A stretch of DNA of 64,000 nucleotides, from the NCBI RefSeq assembly GCF_039522165.1, contig NZ_BAAADE010000001.1:930001-994000 (forward strand). Direction: 5' to 3'. Positions 18,063 to 26,235 of this stretch are shown here, one piece after another (position 1 is the first letter of the stretch; the number at the start of each line of letters is the position of its first letter). The position numbers and the translations under genes are program-made. The notes under the pieces were generated by a model, which was not told where the DNA came from, made no database searches, and saw nothing but the letters and a program-made list of their open reading frames with translations. This stretch comes from Paenochrobactrum glaciei (GTDB lineage: Bacteria; Pseudomonadota; Alphaproteobacteria; Rhizobiales; Rhizobiaceae).

Positions 18063-18271
18063 GATAATCTTATCGCAATCTGCCCAAGATCAACCTTGGC
18101 GTTGCGCAACTGCATCTGCACAATTTCATTAAATGTCATCTCGGGATGGGCTTGCGCCAACATGCCGATTTTCATCCAATATTCTGCCTGCGCATTGATA
18201 GAGCGGCACATCACATCACTGGCTTTACGCAGCTCTTCGTGCAGCTCATCATTAATTTTTACAATACCCAT
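18059..18271 (-). CDS. ParD-like small protein coupled to map
   Basis: A 70-aa protein resembling the ParD-like antitoxin family. The N-terminal VKINDELHEELRKASD looks like the ribbon-helix-helix beta-strand plus helix A, and SINAQAEYWMKIGM like helix B. The tail is short. It overlaps the map start by 4 bp. No toxin of the ParE type is nearby; the partner position is taken by methionine aminopeptidase. No Shine-Dalgarno site is visible. An 11-bp inverted repeat ends 7 nt before the ATG, as expected for an autoregulated RHH gene. DNA-binding and any antitoxin role are inferred. Confidence 0.75.
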   Translation of the reverse strand: MGIVKINDELHEELRKASDVMCRSINAQAEYWMKIGMLAQAHPEMTFNEIVQMQLRNAKVDLGQIAIRLS

Positions 18272-18277
18272 TTTGCT

Positions 18278-18313
18278 ACCAATATATGATTCATATACGA
18301 AACATATATTGGT
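18278..18313. promoter_or_regulatory. Inverted-repeat operator candidate of the ParD-like/map unit
   Basis: ACCAATATATG (18278-18288) and CATATATTGGT (18303-18313) form a perfect 11-bp inverted repeat with a 14-bp spacer. The inner edge lies 6 nt before the ParD-like ATG, overlapping where a promoter and ribosome site must be. RHH antitoxins commonly bind such repeats. Confidence 0.55.
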
Positions 18314-18339
18314 CAGCTTTTAAAAAATCAAACCCAAAT

Positions 18340-18990
18340 TTAATGTAAAGAACTGGCAACAAAAACCGCACAATAATGCAGCGCAGCACCGGTTGCGACA
18401 AAACCATGCCAAATAGCGTTTTGAAAACGCAACCGCTCCCAGACATGAAAAATGACACCGAGTGAATAAACCACGCCACCTGCCGCAATCAGCCAGAGGG
18501 TTGCCGGCGACAATACCTGAAACAGTGTGTCATAAACCAAGATACCACTCCAGCCCAAAGCCAGATAAAGCACAATCGACAAGCGTTCAAAACGGGCAGG
18601 CCATAAAAGTTTAAGCGCGACACCTATGAGTGCCACGGCCCAGACAAAGCTCAATAAATACGGAGCTTTGTCACCTGTCTGGATGAGAAAAGGTGTATAT
18701 GTACCGGCAATCAGCACATAAATGGCGGCGTGATCAAAACGGCGTAAAAACCATTTCACCCGTGATACCGGCCAGATATTGTAAATGGCCGACATGGTTA
18801 AAACCAACACCAGCGACACTGCATAAATGGCAATGGCAAAAGATTTAGAAAACGGCAATACCGGCAGATAAAAAGTCAGCAATGCAACAGCACCAATCAC
18901 ACCGAGCGTCACGCCCAGCACATGGATAACGCCATCCGCCCATAATTCGGCGCGCGTGTAATTCCATGATTGAGTGGGTTTCATCGTCAT
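18340..18990 (-). CDS. Hemolysin III / PAQR-family membrane protein (YqfA-like)
   Basis: A 216-aa inner-membrane protein with seven hydrophobic helices. It has the family features: the N-terminal YTRAELWADGVIHVLG carrying the conserved Glu and His, VKWFLRRFDHAAIYVLIAGTYTPF with Arg-Asp-His, and the C-terminal LGVIFHVWERLRFQNAIWHGFV. The conserved Asp/His residues are those proposed to bind zinc in the related PAQR hydrolases. The bacterial function is unsettled despite the hemolysin name. The ATG at 18990 is chosen; an upstream in-frame start at 19035 would add an implausible polar 15-residue extension. Confidence 0.88.
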   Translation of the reverse strand: MTMKPTQSWNYTRAELWADGVIHVLGVTLGVIGAVALLTFYLPVLPFSKSFAIAIYAVSLVLVLTMSAIYNIWPVSRVKWFLRRFDHAAIYVLIAGTYTPFLIQTGDKAPYLLSFVWAVALIGVALKLLWPARFERLSIVLYLALGWSGILVYDTLFQVLSPATLWLIAAGGVVYSLGVIFHVWERLRFQNAIWHGFVATGAALHYCAVFVASSLH

Positions 18991-19109
18991 TGCTATGCTT
19001 TCTGCTGGTCCGTTTGATACGCAAACACACAGCAATAGTTAAGCCGTCATCTGCACGACTTAAAGATGTCGCGCAATTATGACATGGTCATGACTTGAAA
19101 TTTTGAACT

Positions 19110-19868
19110 TTATTTGCGTGCCGGACGCAGACCAGTTTCTTCCAGCAACCCCTTGCGCTTGGCATCATAATAATAGCCGCGCGCGTAGAACTTAACCGCC
19201 TGAGTTTCATCGCCTTCAGCAACTTTATAGGCACCGGAAAGATATTTGACTGCATATTTGAGATTGGTTTCAGCATCTAGCAAACCACTGGCCGCACCAC
19301 GATAGCCCATACCACGTGCCGTAGGATGGCTGATCTGCATCAGGCCCCAATATGGCCCGTTGCGTGCTGCCGGATTAAACCTGCTTTCGCGGTGCACAAC
19401 ACGGCGCACCAGACGTTCCGGCACCTCATAAGTAGCTGCATATTTCTGGATCAGCTCATCAAGGCCGGCGGGCGCATTGGCCGGTGTTTTAAAGGCCAAA
19501 TTACTCGCGACTGAAACAGGAGAAGTCTGAACCGGCGAACCAGCCGCATAGGCCATAGCCGGAATGGCCGCTTCGCGTGAAGACGGCAAAGGAGCAGACT
19601 GCTGCAAGCTTGCAATCTGTGTAGCGGCGAGTGTTTCTGCGGCCACCTCAGATGCTGTTTTGACAGCCTCACCACTGCTTGCCGAAGTAGCAGAAGCAGA
19701 CGCCCCTTCCGCAGCAGATGATAATAATGCTGTCTGTGATGAGCCGCTCTCACTGGTCGTGTTGCAACCCGTTAGAACCAGACCAAGTGCCGATACTGTC
19801 AGCGCCACATGAAAAGCACGCATCAGCGGCTTGTGCTTTGTCTGATTATAAAGTTGGAGAGCCGTCAT
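19110..19868 (-). CDS. Lytic transglycosylase (SLT domain) lipoprotein
   Basis: 252 aa. A lipoprotein signal ends in LVLTGC, followed by a Ser/Ala-rich linker to about residue 130 and a C-terminal SLT domain. VVHRESRFNPAARNGPYWGLMQ holds the catalytic Glu (in HRESRFN) and the GLMQI motif. It cleaves peptidoglycan glycan strands with 1,6-anhydro formation, probably from the outer membrane. The start is uncertain: ATG 19868 directly follows the small upstream gene, while the internal ATG 19823 (MRAFHVAL) would give a more typical signal. Neither has a strong ribosome site. Confidence 0.87.
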   Translation of the reverse strand: MTALQLYNQTKHKPLMRAFHVALTVSALGLVLTGCNTTSESGSSQTALLSSAAEGASASATSASSGEAVKTASEVAAETLAATQIASLQQSAPLPSSREAAIPAMAYAAGSPVQTSPVSVASNLAFKTPANAPAGLDELIQKYAATYEVPERLVRRVVHRESRFNPAARNGPYWGLMQISHPTARGMGYRGAASGLLDAETNLKYAVKYLSGAYKVAEGDETQAVKFYARGYYYDAKRKGLLEETGLRPARK

Positions 19869-19874
19869 CTGGTT

Positions 19875-20063
19875 TTACGCTTCAAAATCACGGGTGAGGC
19901 GCTTTTCAAGCTCCACCAGCTCTTCAGGAAGCGGCAGACCGCTGGCTTTCAAAGCATTGAGTTTTTCATGCAAAGTTTCACGAATTTCGTGTGCATCTTC
20001 CGGCTGGTTCACCATCTGCTCAAACAAGAGCGCCAGTTCTGCCTTGATATCCTCAAATGCCAT
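19875..20063 (-). CDS. Small conserved-looking hypothetical protein, 62 aa
   Basis: An acidic, helical protein (Leu/Glu-rich, MAFEDIKAELALLFEQMVN and onward), probably one helical hairpin or coiled coil. No family recognised. The ATG at 20063 has AAGGA six bases upstream. It ends 6 bp before the transglycosylase lipoprotein start, so the two are likely co-transcribed. It could be a small regulator or structural partner, but nothing in the sequence shows which. Confidence 0.65.
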   Translation of the reverse strand: MAFEDIKAELALLFEQMVNQPEDAHEIRETLHEKLNALKASGLPLPEELVELEKRLTRDFEA

Positions 20064-20227
20064 GACCAATCCTTTTGCAATCTAAAACCGCAGCGCCGGA
20101 ATCTCTTCCCGCTCTTTCAGCCTAGTCTGAACCTACCACGTAAATAAGCAATTACGAAAGAGCAAAGCGTGTAACCTTGATAAAATCAATATTACACGCT
20201 GTTAGAATAGGGCTGCAACACGCGCAA

Positions 20228-20920
20228 TCAGGCCACTTTGCAGCGCAGTGTCCCAAGTTTATCAATGCCGCCCTCAATCATATCACCACGCTGGACAGCC
20301 CCGACTCCGGCCGGTGTGCCGGTGAAAATGAGGTCGCCTGCTTTCAATTCAAACAGGGAAGAAAGATAAGCAATGCTCTCGCCTACTTTCCAGATCATCT
20401 GATTAAGATCACCGCTCTGGCGTGTTTCACCATTGACTTTCAACCAGATAGCACCAGCCGAAGGATGCCCCGCTTCATCCACGCGCACCAGATCACCGCA
20501 CGGTGCCGAATGATCAAACGACTTGGCTGTTTCCCATGGGCGGCCTGCTTTTTTAGCCACGGCCTGCAAATCACGACGCGTCATATCGATGCCAACCGCA
20601 TAGGCGTAAACATGGTTGAATGCGTCTTCCACCGCAATGTCAGCGCCGTCTTTACCAATTGCCACCACCAGCTCAATCTCGTGATGCACATCATTTGTCT
20701 GCGATGGATAAGGAAAAACAGCCCCGCCTTCCACCAGACAGTCAGGGCTTTTCTGGAAGAAAAACGGGAAAGAACGGTTTGGATCGCCACCCATTTCCAC
20801 CACATGGTCAGCATAATTTTGACCAACGCAATAGATGCGATGCACCGGAAAGCGTTGATCAATCCCTTTTACAGGCAGGCTTGCCTGCGGCTGAGGCGCG
20901 AAAACATAAGTCTGTGACAT
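20228..20920 (-). CDS. Fumarylacetoacetate hydrolase (FAH) family protein
   Basis: A 230-aa single FAH fold. Markers are the substrate loop VGQNYADHVVEMGG, the metal-binding Glu pair in HHEIELVVAIGK, an Asp further on (VGIDMTRRDLQ), and the end motif GDLIFTGTPAGVG. Small FAH-family enzymes include acylpyruvate hydrolases and oxaloacetate decarboxylases (FAHD1-like) and catechol-pathway hydrolases; the neighbours give no clue. The ATG at 20920 follows AGGATATTCC and is better than the longer frame from 20941. Confidence 0.9.
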   Translation of the reverse strand: MSQTYVFAPQPQASLPVKGIDQRFPVHRIYCVGQNYADHVVEMGGDPNRSFPFFFQKSPDCLVEGGAVFPYPSQTNDVHHEIELVVAIGKDGADIAVEDAFNHVYAYAVGIDMTRRDLQAVAKKAGRPWETAKSFDHSAPCGDLVRVDEAGHPSAGAIWLKVNGETRQSGDLNQMIWKVGESIAYLSSLFELKAGDLIFTGTPAGVGAVQRGDMIEGGIDKLGTLRCKVA

Positions 20921-21190
20921 GGAATATCCTGTCTTTGCCAAGCTGTTTTTTTAAGTGCCATGATTTAGACGTATAAAAGCTGCGCGCACAAGCCCGAAAG
21001 ATTAAACTTTTGCAAAGGTTTAAGCAGGATAAAATAAAGCAGCTATACAAAATAGAATTTGCTTTCATGCAACCAAAGCGGCAGACACGGATTATTATCA
21101 AGTCAGCGCAATATTGATATCATAACGTCAGACGAATGCGCTAAACAGCATTAAAGATCATTCACAAAACCAAAGAAGAACCGGAACGCC

Positions 21191-22843
21191 ATGACAAAGA
21201 TAAGTGATGATATAGTGATCAAAACTGTAGCAACGAAGCCTTATCTGGATCAGATGCCCGGCACATCGGGATTGCGCAAAAAAGTTCCGGTCTTTCAGCA
21301 GGAAAATTATGCCGAGAACTTCATCCAGTCGATCTTTGACGTCAGTGGCGATGTAAAAGGCAAAAAACTGGTGATTGGTGGTGATGGCCGTTTTTATAAT
21401 GATCAGGTCATTCAAAAAGCCATCCGTCTGGCTGTTGCCAACGGCTTTGGCCATGTGATGATCGGCCAAAACGGTATTTTATCGACGCCCGCCGTTTCTA
21501 ATCTGATCCGCAAATATAAAGCGCTGGGCGGCATTGTGCTTTCTGCCAGCCATAATCCGGGTGGCCCGAAACAGGATTTCGGCATCAAATATAATATCAG
21601 CAATGGCGGCCCCGCACCGGAAAAATTTACCAATGCAGCCTTTGAGCGCTCAAAGCTTATTGATCAATATCTCACCGTTGAAACCAGCGACATTGATTTA
21701 AGCCAGATCGGCAAACATCAGATTGGCGCGACCACCATCGAGATTATCGACAGCGTTGCCGATTACGCTGAGATGATGGAAGACATCTTCGATTTTGATG
21801 CCATCCGCACCTATATCCAATCCGGTTTCACCCTGCAATTTGATGCGATGCACGCCGTCACCGGCCCTTATGCCAAAGAGATTTTTGAAAAGCGTTTGGG
21901 TGCCGCTGAAGGCAGTGTCATCAATGCCGTGCCTCTGCCGGATTTTGGCGGCCAGCATCCCGATCCAAACCTGATTTATGCCAAAGGTCTTTATGACCTG
22001 CTGATGTCGGATAATGCGCCAGACTTTGGTGCAGCCTCTGACGGGGACGGCGACCGCAATATGATTATCGGGCGCGGCATGTTTGTCGCCCCTTCTGATT
22101 CTTTAGCCGTCTTGGCCGCCAATGCGCATCTGGTACCGGCCTATGCAGCCGGATTGAAAGGCATTGCCCGTTCAATGCCGACAAGCTGTGCCGCTGACCG
22201 GGTGGCAGAAAAACTGAAAATCGGCATGTATGAAGTGCCGACCGGCTGGAAATTCTTCGGCAATCTGCTCGACCATCAAATGGCAACCATTTGCGGTGAA
22301 GAAAGTGCCGGAACAAGCTCCGATCATGTGCGTGAAAAAGACGGCCTTTGGGCCGTACTGCTCTGGCTCAATATTCTGGCCGTGCGCCGCCAAAGCGTTG
22401 CCGATATCGTCAATGAACATTGGCGTGATTTTGGCCGTAACTATTATTCACGCCATGATTTTGAAGGCGTCGATACGGATGTCGCAAACAAGGTGATGCA
22501 GCGTCTGCGTGGTGAGCTTGCCTCGCTGGCCGGCACCAGTATCGATGGTCAAACAATCGAGAAAGCCGATGATTTCGCCTATCATGATCCGGTTGATCAA
22601 TCGGTCAGCGCGCATCAGGGCATCCGCATTTTGTTTGATAATGGTTCGCGCATTGTTGTGCGCCTGTCAGGCACCGGCACCACAGGTGCCACCATCCGCA
22701 TTTATATTGAACGCTATGAAGCAGATGAAGATAAACTGGCGCTCGACACACAAGAGGCTTTGGCCGAACTGATTGCGATTGCCGAAAAGATTATACAGGT
22801 CAAAGCCATCACCGGCTTTGAAGCCCCGACTGCTATCATTTAA
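21191..22843 (+). CDS. pgm: Phosphoglucomutase (alpha-D-glucose phosphate-specific)
   Basis: 550 aa; interconverts glucose-1-phosphate and glucose-6-phosphate for glycogen, cyclic glucan and LPS/exopolysaccharide precursors. The active-site Ser loop is LSASHNPGG, the metal loop SDGDGDRN, the sugar-binding loop GEESAGTSSDH, and the phosphate-binding C-terminal domain has RLSGTGT. It belongs to the eukaryote-like PGM1 subclass found in rhizobia. AGAACCGGAA precedes the ATG. Rhizobial pgm often follows glgA; here it is alone with a shared terminator. Confidence 0.96.
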   Translation: MTKISDDIVIKTVATKPYLDQMPGTSGLRKKVPVFQQENYAENFIQSIFDVSGDVKGKKLVIGGDGRFYNDQVIQKAIRLAVANGFGHVMIGQNGILSTPAVSNLIRKYKALGGIVLSASHNPGGPKQDFGIKYNISNGGPAPEKFTNAAFERSKLIDQYLTVETSDIDLSQIGKHQIGATTIEIIDSVADYAEMMEDIFDFDAIRTYIQSGFTLQFDAMHAVTGPYAKEIFEKRLGAAEGSVINAVPLPDFGGQHPDPNLIYAKGLYDLLMSDNAPDFGAASDGDGDRNMIIGRGMFVAPSDSLAVLAANAHLVPAYAAGLKGIARSMPTSCAADRVAEKLKIGMYEVPTGWKFFGNLLDHQMATICGEESAGTSSDHVREKDGLWAVLLWLNILAVRRQSVADIVNEHWRDFGRNYYSRHDFEGVDTDVANKVMQRLRGELASLAGTSIDGQTIEKADDFAYHDPVDQSVSAHQGIRILFDNGSRIVVRLSGTGTTGATIRIYIERYEADEDKLALDTQEALAELIAIAEKIIQVKAITGFEAPTAII

Positions 22844-22848
22844 AGCAT

Positions 22849-22876
22849 AAAAAAGGCCGGTTAACCGGCCTTTTTT
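22849..22876. terminator. Bidirectional terminator between pgm and mrp
   Basis: A perfect 28-bp palindrome: A6-GGCCGG-TTAA-CCGGCC-T6. It serves both converging genes. Confidence 0.9.
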
Positions 22877-22879
22877 ATA

Positions 22880-24055
22880 TCAATCGAAAACAATATTAGG
22901 TGCCTGACGACCACTGCCGCCCTCACCTGCATTGATATTGTCCCAAACCTTTTTAGCGATATCGCGGTAGATTTTTGCGTGTTCGCTTTCCGGCTCTTTC
23001 GCGGTGATTGGTGTTCCGGCATCCGAATAAGCACGCACATCCATATGCAGCGGCACTTCACCTAAGAACGGGACGCCGATACGCTCAGCTTCCGATTTGG
23101 CACCGCCATGACCGAAAATATCATAACGCGCACCCGTATCCGGCGCGATAAAGTAGCTCATATTTTCCACCACGCCCAGCAAAGGAATTTCCACTTTGCG
23201 GAACATGTTCAGACCTTTGCGCGCATCAATCAGCGCCAGATCCTGCGGCGTGGACACAATGACAGCACCAGAAAGCGGCACTTTCTGCGCCATGGTCAGC
23301 TGCACATCGCCGGTGCCCGGAGGCATATCCACCACCATCACGTCGAGATTGCCCCAGTTCACTTCGCGCAGCATTTGCGTCAGCGCTGAAACCACCATCG
23401 GTCCGCGCCAGATCATCGGCGCATCTTCATCCACCATGAAGCCCATCGACATCACTTTGATGCCATAGCGCTCCATTGGCTCAATACGTTTATCGCGGGT
23501 TTGTTCCAGCTGGCCGGAGATACCAAGCAGGCGCGGCATCGACGGGCCATAAATATCGGCATCCAGAATACCAACCTTCAAACCATTGGCCTGAAGCCCG
23601 AGCGCCAGATTGACGGTAGTCGTAGATTTGCCCACACCGCCCTTGCCCGAAGCAACAGCGATAATATGTTTAACACCCGGCACACCGGCTTTAGGCGGCA
23701 ATGTTGGCGCCCCTTGCGGACGACCGGCCTGTGGCTGAGCTGCCGGATTGGCGGCGCGCGCCTGCGGGCGTGGCGGCGGCGCATCATCACTGGTACGACC
23801 ACCGATTTTTTCTGCCGTCAGCGTCACCAGCGTGCTTTTAACGCCCGGAATGTTAGAAACAACCTTCTCAGCCATGCTGCGCAATGGCTCAAGCGCCTCT
23901 GCACGATCCGACGGCACAGTGATGGAAAAGAACACTTTACCATCGGCAATAAAAATATCCGAAACCAGCCCCAGCGAAACAATATCGCCTTTAAAATCCG
24001 GCCCTGTGACCTGCCGGAGTTGGGTAAGAACTTGTTCGCGCGTTACACCTGACAT
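22880..24055 (-). CDS. apbC: Mrp/ApbC family Fe-S cluster carrier ATPase
   Basis: 391 aa. An N-terminal MIP18/DUF59 domain (residues 1-90) is followed by a Pro/Ala/Arg linker (about 95-130) and a P-loop NTPase with the deviant Walker A ASGKGGVGKSTTTVNLA and Walker B VVDMPPGTGD. It is presumed to deliver Fe-S clusters to apoproteins. The CX2C motif that bridges the cluster in E. coli Mrp is replaced here by APDTG in the segment after ENMSYFI, so the carrier chemistry may differ. The ATG at 24055 has GGATGAAGG at good spacing; an upstream start at 24130 is unlikely. Confidence 0.92.
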   Translation of the reverse strand: MSGVTREQVLTQLRQVTGPDFKGDIVSLGLVSDIFIADGKVFFSITVPSDRAEALEPLRSMAEKVVSNIPGVKSTLVTLTAEKIGGRTSDDAPPPRPQARAANPAAQPQAGRPQGAPTLPPKAGVPGVKHIIAVASGKGGVGKSTTTVNLALGLQANGLKVGILDADIYGPSMPRLLGISGQLEQTRDKRIEPMERYGIKVMSMGFMVDEDAPMIWRGPMVVSALTQMLREVNWGNLDVMVVDMPPGTGDVQLTMAQKVPLSGAVIVSTPQDLALIDARKGLNMFRKVEIPLLGVVENMSYFIAPDTGARYDIFGHGGAKSEAERIGVPFLGEVPLHMDVRAYSDAGTPITAKEPESEHAKIYRDIAKKVWDNINAGEGGSGRQAPNIVFD

Positions 24056-24241
24056 TGAGCCTTCATCCCGCATCATCATTTTGATACATATAGGGATAAA
24101 GCAGTTTGCAGGAAAAGGCCAACCCCTCAAAAACCCTTCTGTGCAGATTTCGGCACAGATTGCACCGCTACAGTTCCTTTATAGTTCATTGTCATTTCAC
24201 ATCTGGGTGGTAAAAGGGGCTAAATTTATCAGGAGCGTTTT

Positions 24242-24637
24242 ATGGCTAAAGCTATTCACAGTATGATCCGTGTGCTTGACGAGCAGAAATCGGTTGATTT
24301 TTATGACCGCGTTTTCGGCCTGAAAATTGCCGAACGCATTGATTTTGAAGCATTTACGCTCGTTTATCTGCGCAATAACGAAAATGATTTCGAGCTGGAA
24401 CTCACCGTCAATAAAAACCGTGAAACCCCTTATGATCTGGGCGACGGCTACGGCCATCTGGCTTTTGTCGTTGATGATCTCGATGCTGAACACAAACGCG
24501 TGACAGCTTTGGGCTTTGCACCACGCGACATGGTGGAATTTAAAAACGGCGACACACTCGTTGCCCGTTTCTTCTTCATCAGTGATCCGGACGGCTATAA
24601 GATCGAAGTTATCCAGCGCGGTGGCCGCTATATTTAG
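24242..24637 (+). CDS. gloA: Lactoylglutathione lyase / VOC-family protein
   Basis: 131 aa with two beta-alpha-beta VOC modules. Metal ligands in the glyoxalase I pattern are present: His in AIHSMIRV, Glu in FELELTV, His in YGHLAFVV and Glu in YKIEVIQ. It detoxifies methylglyoxal-glutathione hemithioacetal to lactoylglutathione. AGGAG at 24231-24235 lies well before the ATG. It is divergent from apbC. The product could be another VOC enzyme, but the four ligands favour GloA. Confidence 0.92.
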   Translation: MAKAIHSMIRVLDEQKSVDFYDRVFGLKIAERIDFEAFTLVYLRNNENDFELELTVNKNRETPYDLGDGYGHLAFVVDDLDAEHKRVTALGFAPRDMVEFKNGDTLVARFFFISDPDGYKIEVIQRGGRYI

Positions 24638-24709
24638 CCCTTGGCAAAACCAAACATTCCAAGCTAAATACGCCTCAACTTGATGCAGATTTAATCCGGC
24701 AGTGGGTGA

Positions 24710-25111
24710 ATGGTGCGAAACACAAAGACAAAAACAGCATTTCTGATACGCTTTTTAAGCGTATTGGCACTGTTTTTTGTCGCTTTTGCCCATAAACCAA
24801 TTGAATTACGTGCAACAGAAAGCTCCGATTTTCTGCGTGCAGAGTTCAGACTGCCGGACGGCACTTTTCCGGTTATCTGCCTTGACAGCAACCGCGATGT
24901 AAACGGCAAGCCCGGTGAAGGCCGCCATCTGCATGTTGCAGATTGTGATGCCTGCCGCCTGTCTGCCAAATTCATCTGCCCTGCACCAAACGCCTCTTCC
25001 GGCCCCGTTCTTGCACTTGGTTTGGCGCATGGTGATCTTTTACCTGCCCCTGTGATGCGCCGCGCGGTCTATCCGCCCGCAGCACCACCTCGCGCACCGC
25101 CTGCCGCCTGA
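24710..25111 (+). CDS. DUF2946-like secreted or membrane-anchored protein
   Basis: 133 aa. An N-terminal hydrophobic segment (residues 10-28) looks like a signal or anchor. The middle has a Cys/His cluster: VICLD, then GRHLHVADCDACRLSAKFIC, spacing reminiscent of DUF2946 proteins with metal-binding CxxC/His motifs. The tail is Pro/Ala-rich. The next gene encodes a PCu(A)C copper chaperone 82 bp downstream, so a role in copper handling is plausible. The family match is tentative. The start at ATG 24710 has only a weak GTGGG site. Confidence 0.65.
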   Translation: MVRNTKTKTAFLIRFLSVLALFFVAFAHKPIELRATESSDFLRAEFRLPDGTFPVICLDSNRDVNGKPGEGRHLHVADCDACRLSAKFICPAPNASSGPVLALGLAHGDLLPAPVMRRAVYPPAAPPRAPPAA

Positions 25112-25193
25112 TTTTGATTGAACATTCATGTGATTGCGCCAACCAGACGGTTTTGCGCATCAAACAACCATCAAAAAAATCAGGATTACCAAT

Positions 25194-25811
25194 ATGTCAT
25201 TACGTTTTTTAGCTGCAACATCTGCCGCCGCTCTTCTCATCAGCCTCTCCGCTGCACAAGCACAAGCACATTCACCGGCAAAAGCACCCGCAGCACATGA
25301 AACAACCGCTCAAGCCAGCGATCATGGCCACGCAAAAGATGGCCATGGTGAAAAAGAACATGCAGAACACGGTCACGACAAACATGCAATGGCAGCAGAA
25401 CCAATCAAGCTTGGCGATCTGACCCTTAACAATCCGACAGTGCGCGCCACTGTGCCGGGTGCCAGCGTTGCCGGTGGCTACATCACCATCAACAATGGTG
25501 GCAAGGAAGCCGACCGTCTTGTTGCAGCCTCCACACCGACAGCAGACCACATGGAAATCCATGAAATGAGCATGGAAAACAATGTTATGAAAATGCGTCA
25601 GCTGAAAGATGGCTTGGAAATTCCGGCCGGTGAAACCGTTGAGCTGAAATCCGGCAGCTATCATCTGATGCTGATGAAACCAGCCAAGCCTTACCTTGAA
25701 GGCGAAAAGGTTGCCGTCACTTTAGAATTTGAAAAAGCCGGTAAAATCGACATCGAATTCAATGTGACCTCAGCCAAGGGTAAAGCGGCCTCTGAACACA
25801 GCCACCACTAA
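25194..25811 (+). CDS. Periplasmic copper chaperone PCu(A)C
   Basis: 205 aa. The signal peptide (MSLRFLAATSAAALLISLSAAQAQA) is followed by a His/Lys/Asp-rich linker at about 25-65 containing many HG/HA repeats, then the PCu(A)C domain. Copper ligands follow the H-M-X10-M-X-H-X-M pattern: DHMEIHEMS, KMRQL and YHLMLMKP. It delivers Cu(I) to oxidase Cu(A) or related sites in the periplasm. The His-rich linker is a probable extra copper or zinc reservoir. The ATG at 25194 has AGGA at 25182; the longer frame from 25134 lacks support. The upstream DUF2946-like gene is probably co-transcribed. Confidence 0.9.
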   Translation: MSLRFLAATSAAALLISLSAAQAQAHSPAKAPAAHETTAQASDHGHAKDGHGEKEHAEHGHDKHAMAAEPIKLGDLTLNNPTVRATVPGASVAGGYITINNGGKEADRLVAASTPTADHMEIHEMSMENNVMKMRQLKDGLEIPAGETVELKSGSYHLMLMKPAKPYLEGEKVAVTLEFEKAGKIDIEFNVTSAKGKAASEHSHH

Positions 25812-25847
25812 ACAATTTCCACCTCATGTGGAGATAGCCAATCTATT

Positions 25848-25884
25848 TGCCGGACAAGACAGGTGTTTTGTCCGGCATTTTATT
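25848..25884 (+). terminator. Terminator after PCu(A)C gene
   Basis: TGCCGGACAA (25848-25857) pairs with TTGTCCGGCA (25868-25877), followed by TTTTATTA. Confidence 0.85.
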
Positions 25885-26052
25885 ATGCCTGCGCATTTTT
25901 CAAAAAAGCTTCATCAACCCGCCATGTTAAGGCCTTGGTTGCCCCTTAACGCATATTCACGCGCAATTTGTCACAGCAGCGGATAAAGCGTTGAAGGCAC
26001 TTTGCAGCAAAAAAATTATTTGCTATTGAGAATACAAGAAACATGACTATTT

Positions 26053-26075
26053 TAGTCTAGAATAATTCTAAACTA
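26053..26075. promoter_or_regulatory. ICE-box-like operator (Irr site candidate)
   Basis: TCTAGAA-TAA-TTCTAAA (26056-26072) matches 13 of 14 defined positions of the iron control element TTTAGAA-N3-TTCTAAA. The match extends to a 10-of-11-pair palindrome across 26053-26075. It is about 165 nt upstream of the first start codon of the unknown two-gene operon at 26236. Irr is encoded at 42479-42916. The sequence match is direct; regulation is inferred. Confidence 0.55.
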
Positions 26076-26100
26076 TTGAAATATAAAGAGAATACCTAAA

Positions 26101-26235
26101 TTTCATTTGACAGATCGAAGAATCCATCGTTCTATGTCTGCAAATGAAACTGACAAAGAGGGCTTTAAGCTATCCAAGTCAGCCTCGTTCAACCTTTAAT
26201 GTTTGGGCCTTGAACCCGTTCGATTGGAGGACCTT
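26101..26235 (+). promoter_or_regulatory. Structured 5' leader upstream of the unknown operon
   Basis: TTTCATTTG-a-CAGA (26101-26114) pairs with TCTGCAAATGAAA (26137-26149): 13 bp with one bulged A and 22 nt inside. A second pair, GTTCAA (26187-26192) with TTGAAC (26210-26215), lies closer to the gene. GGAGG at 26226-26230 is the ribosome site. With the ICE-like element this fills the 424-bp gap 25812-26235. No known riboswitch class is recognised. Confidence 0.4.
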
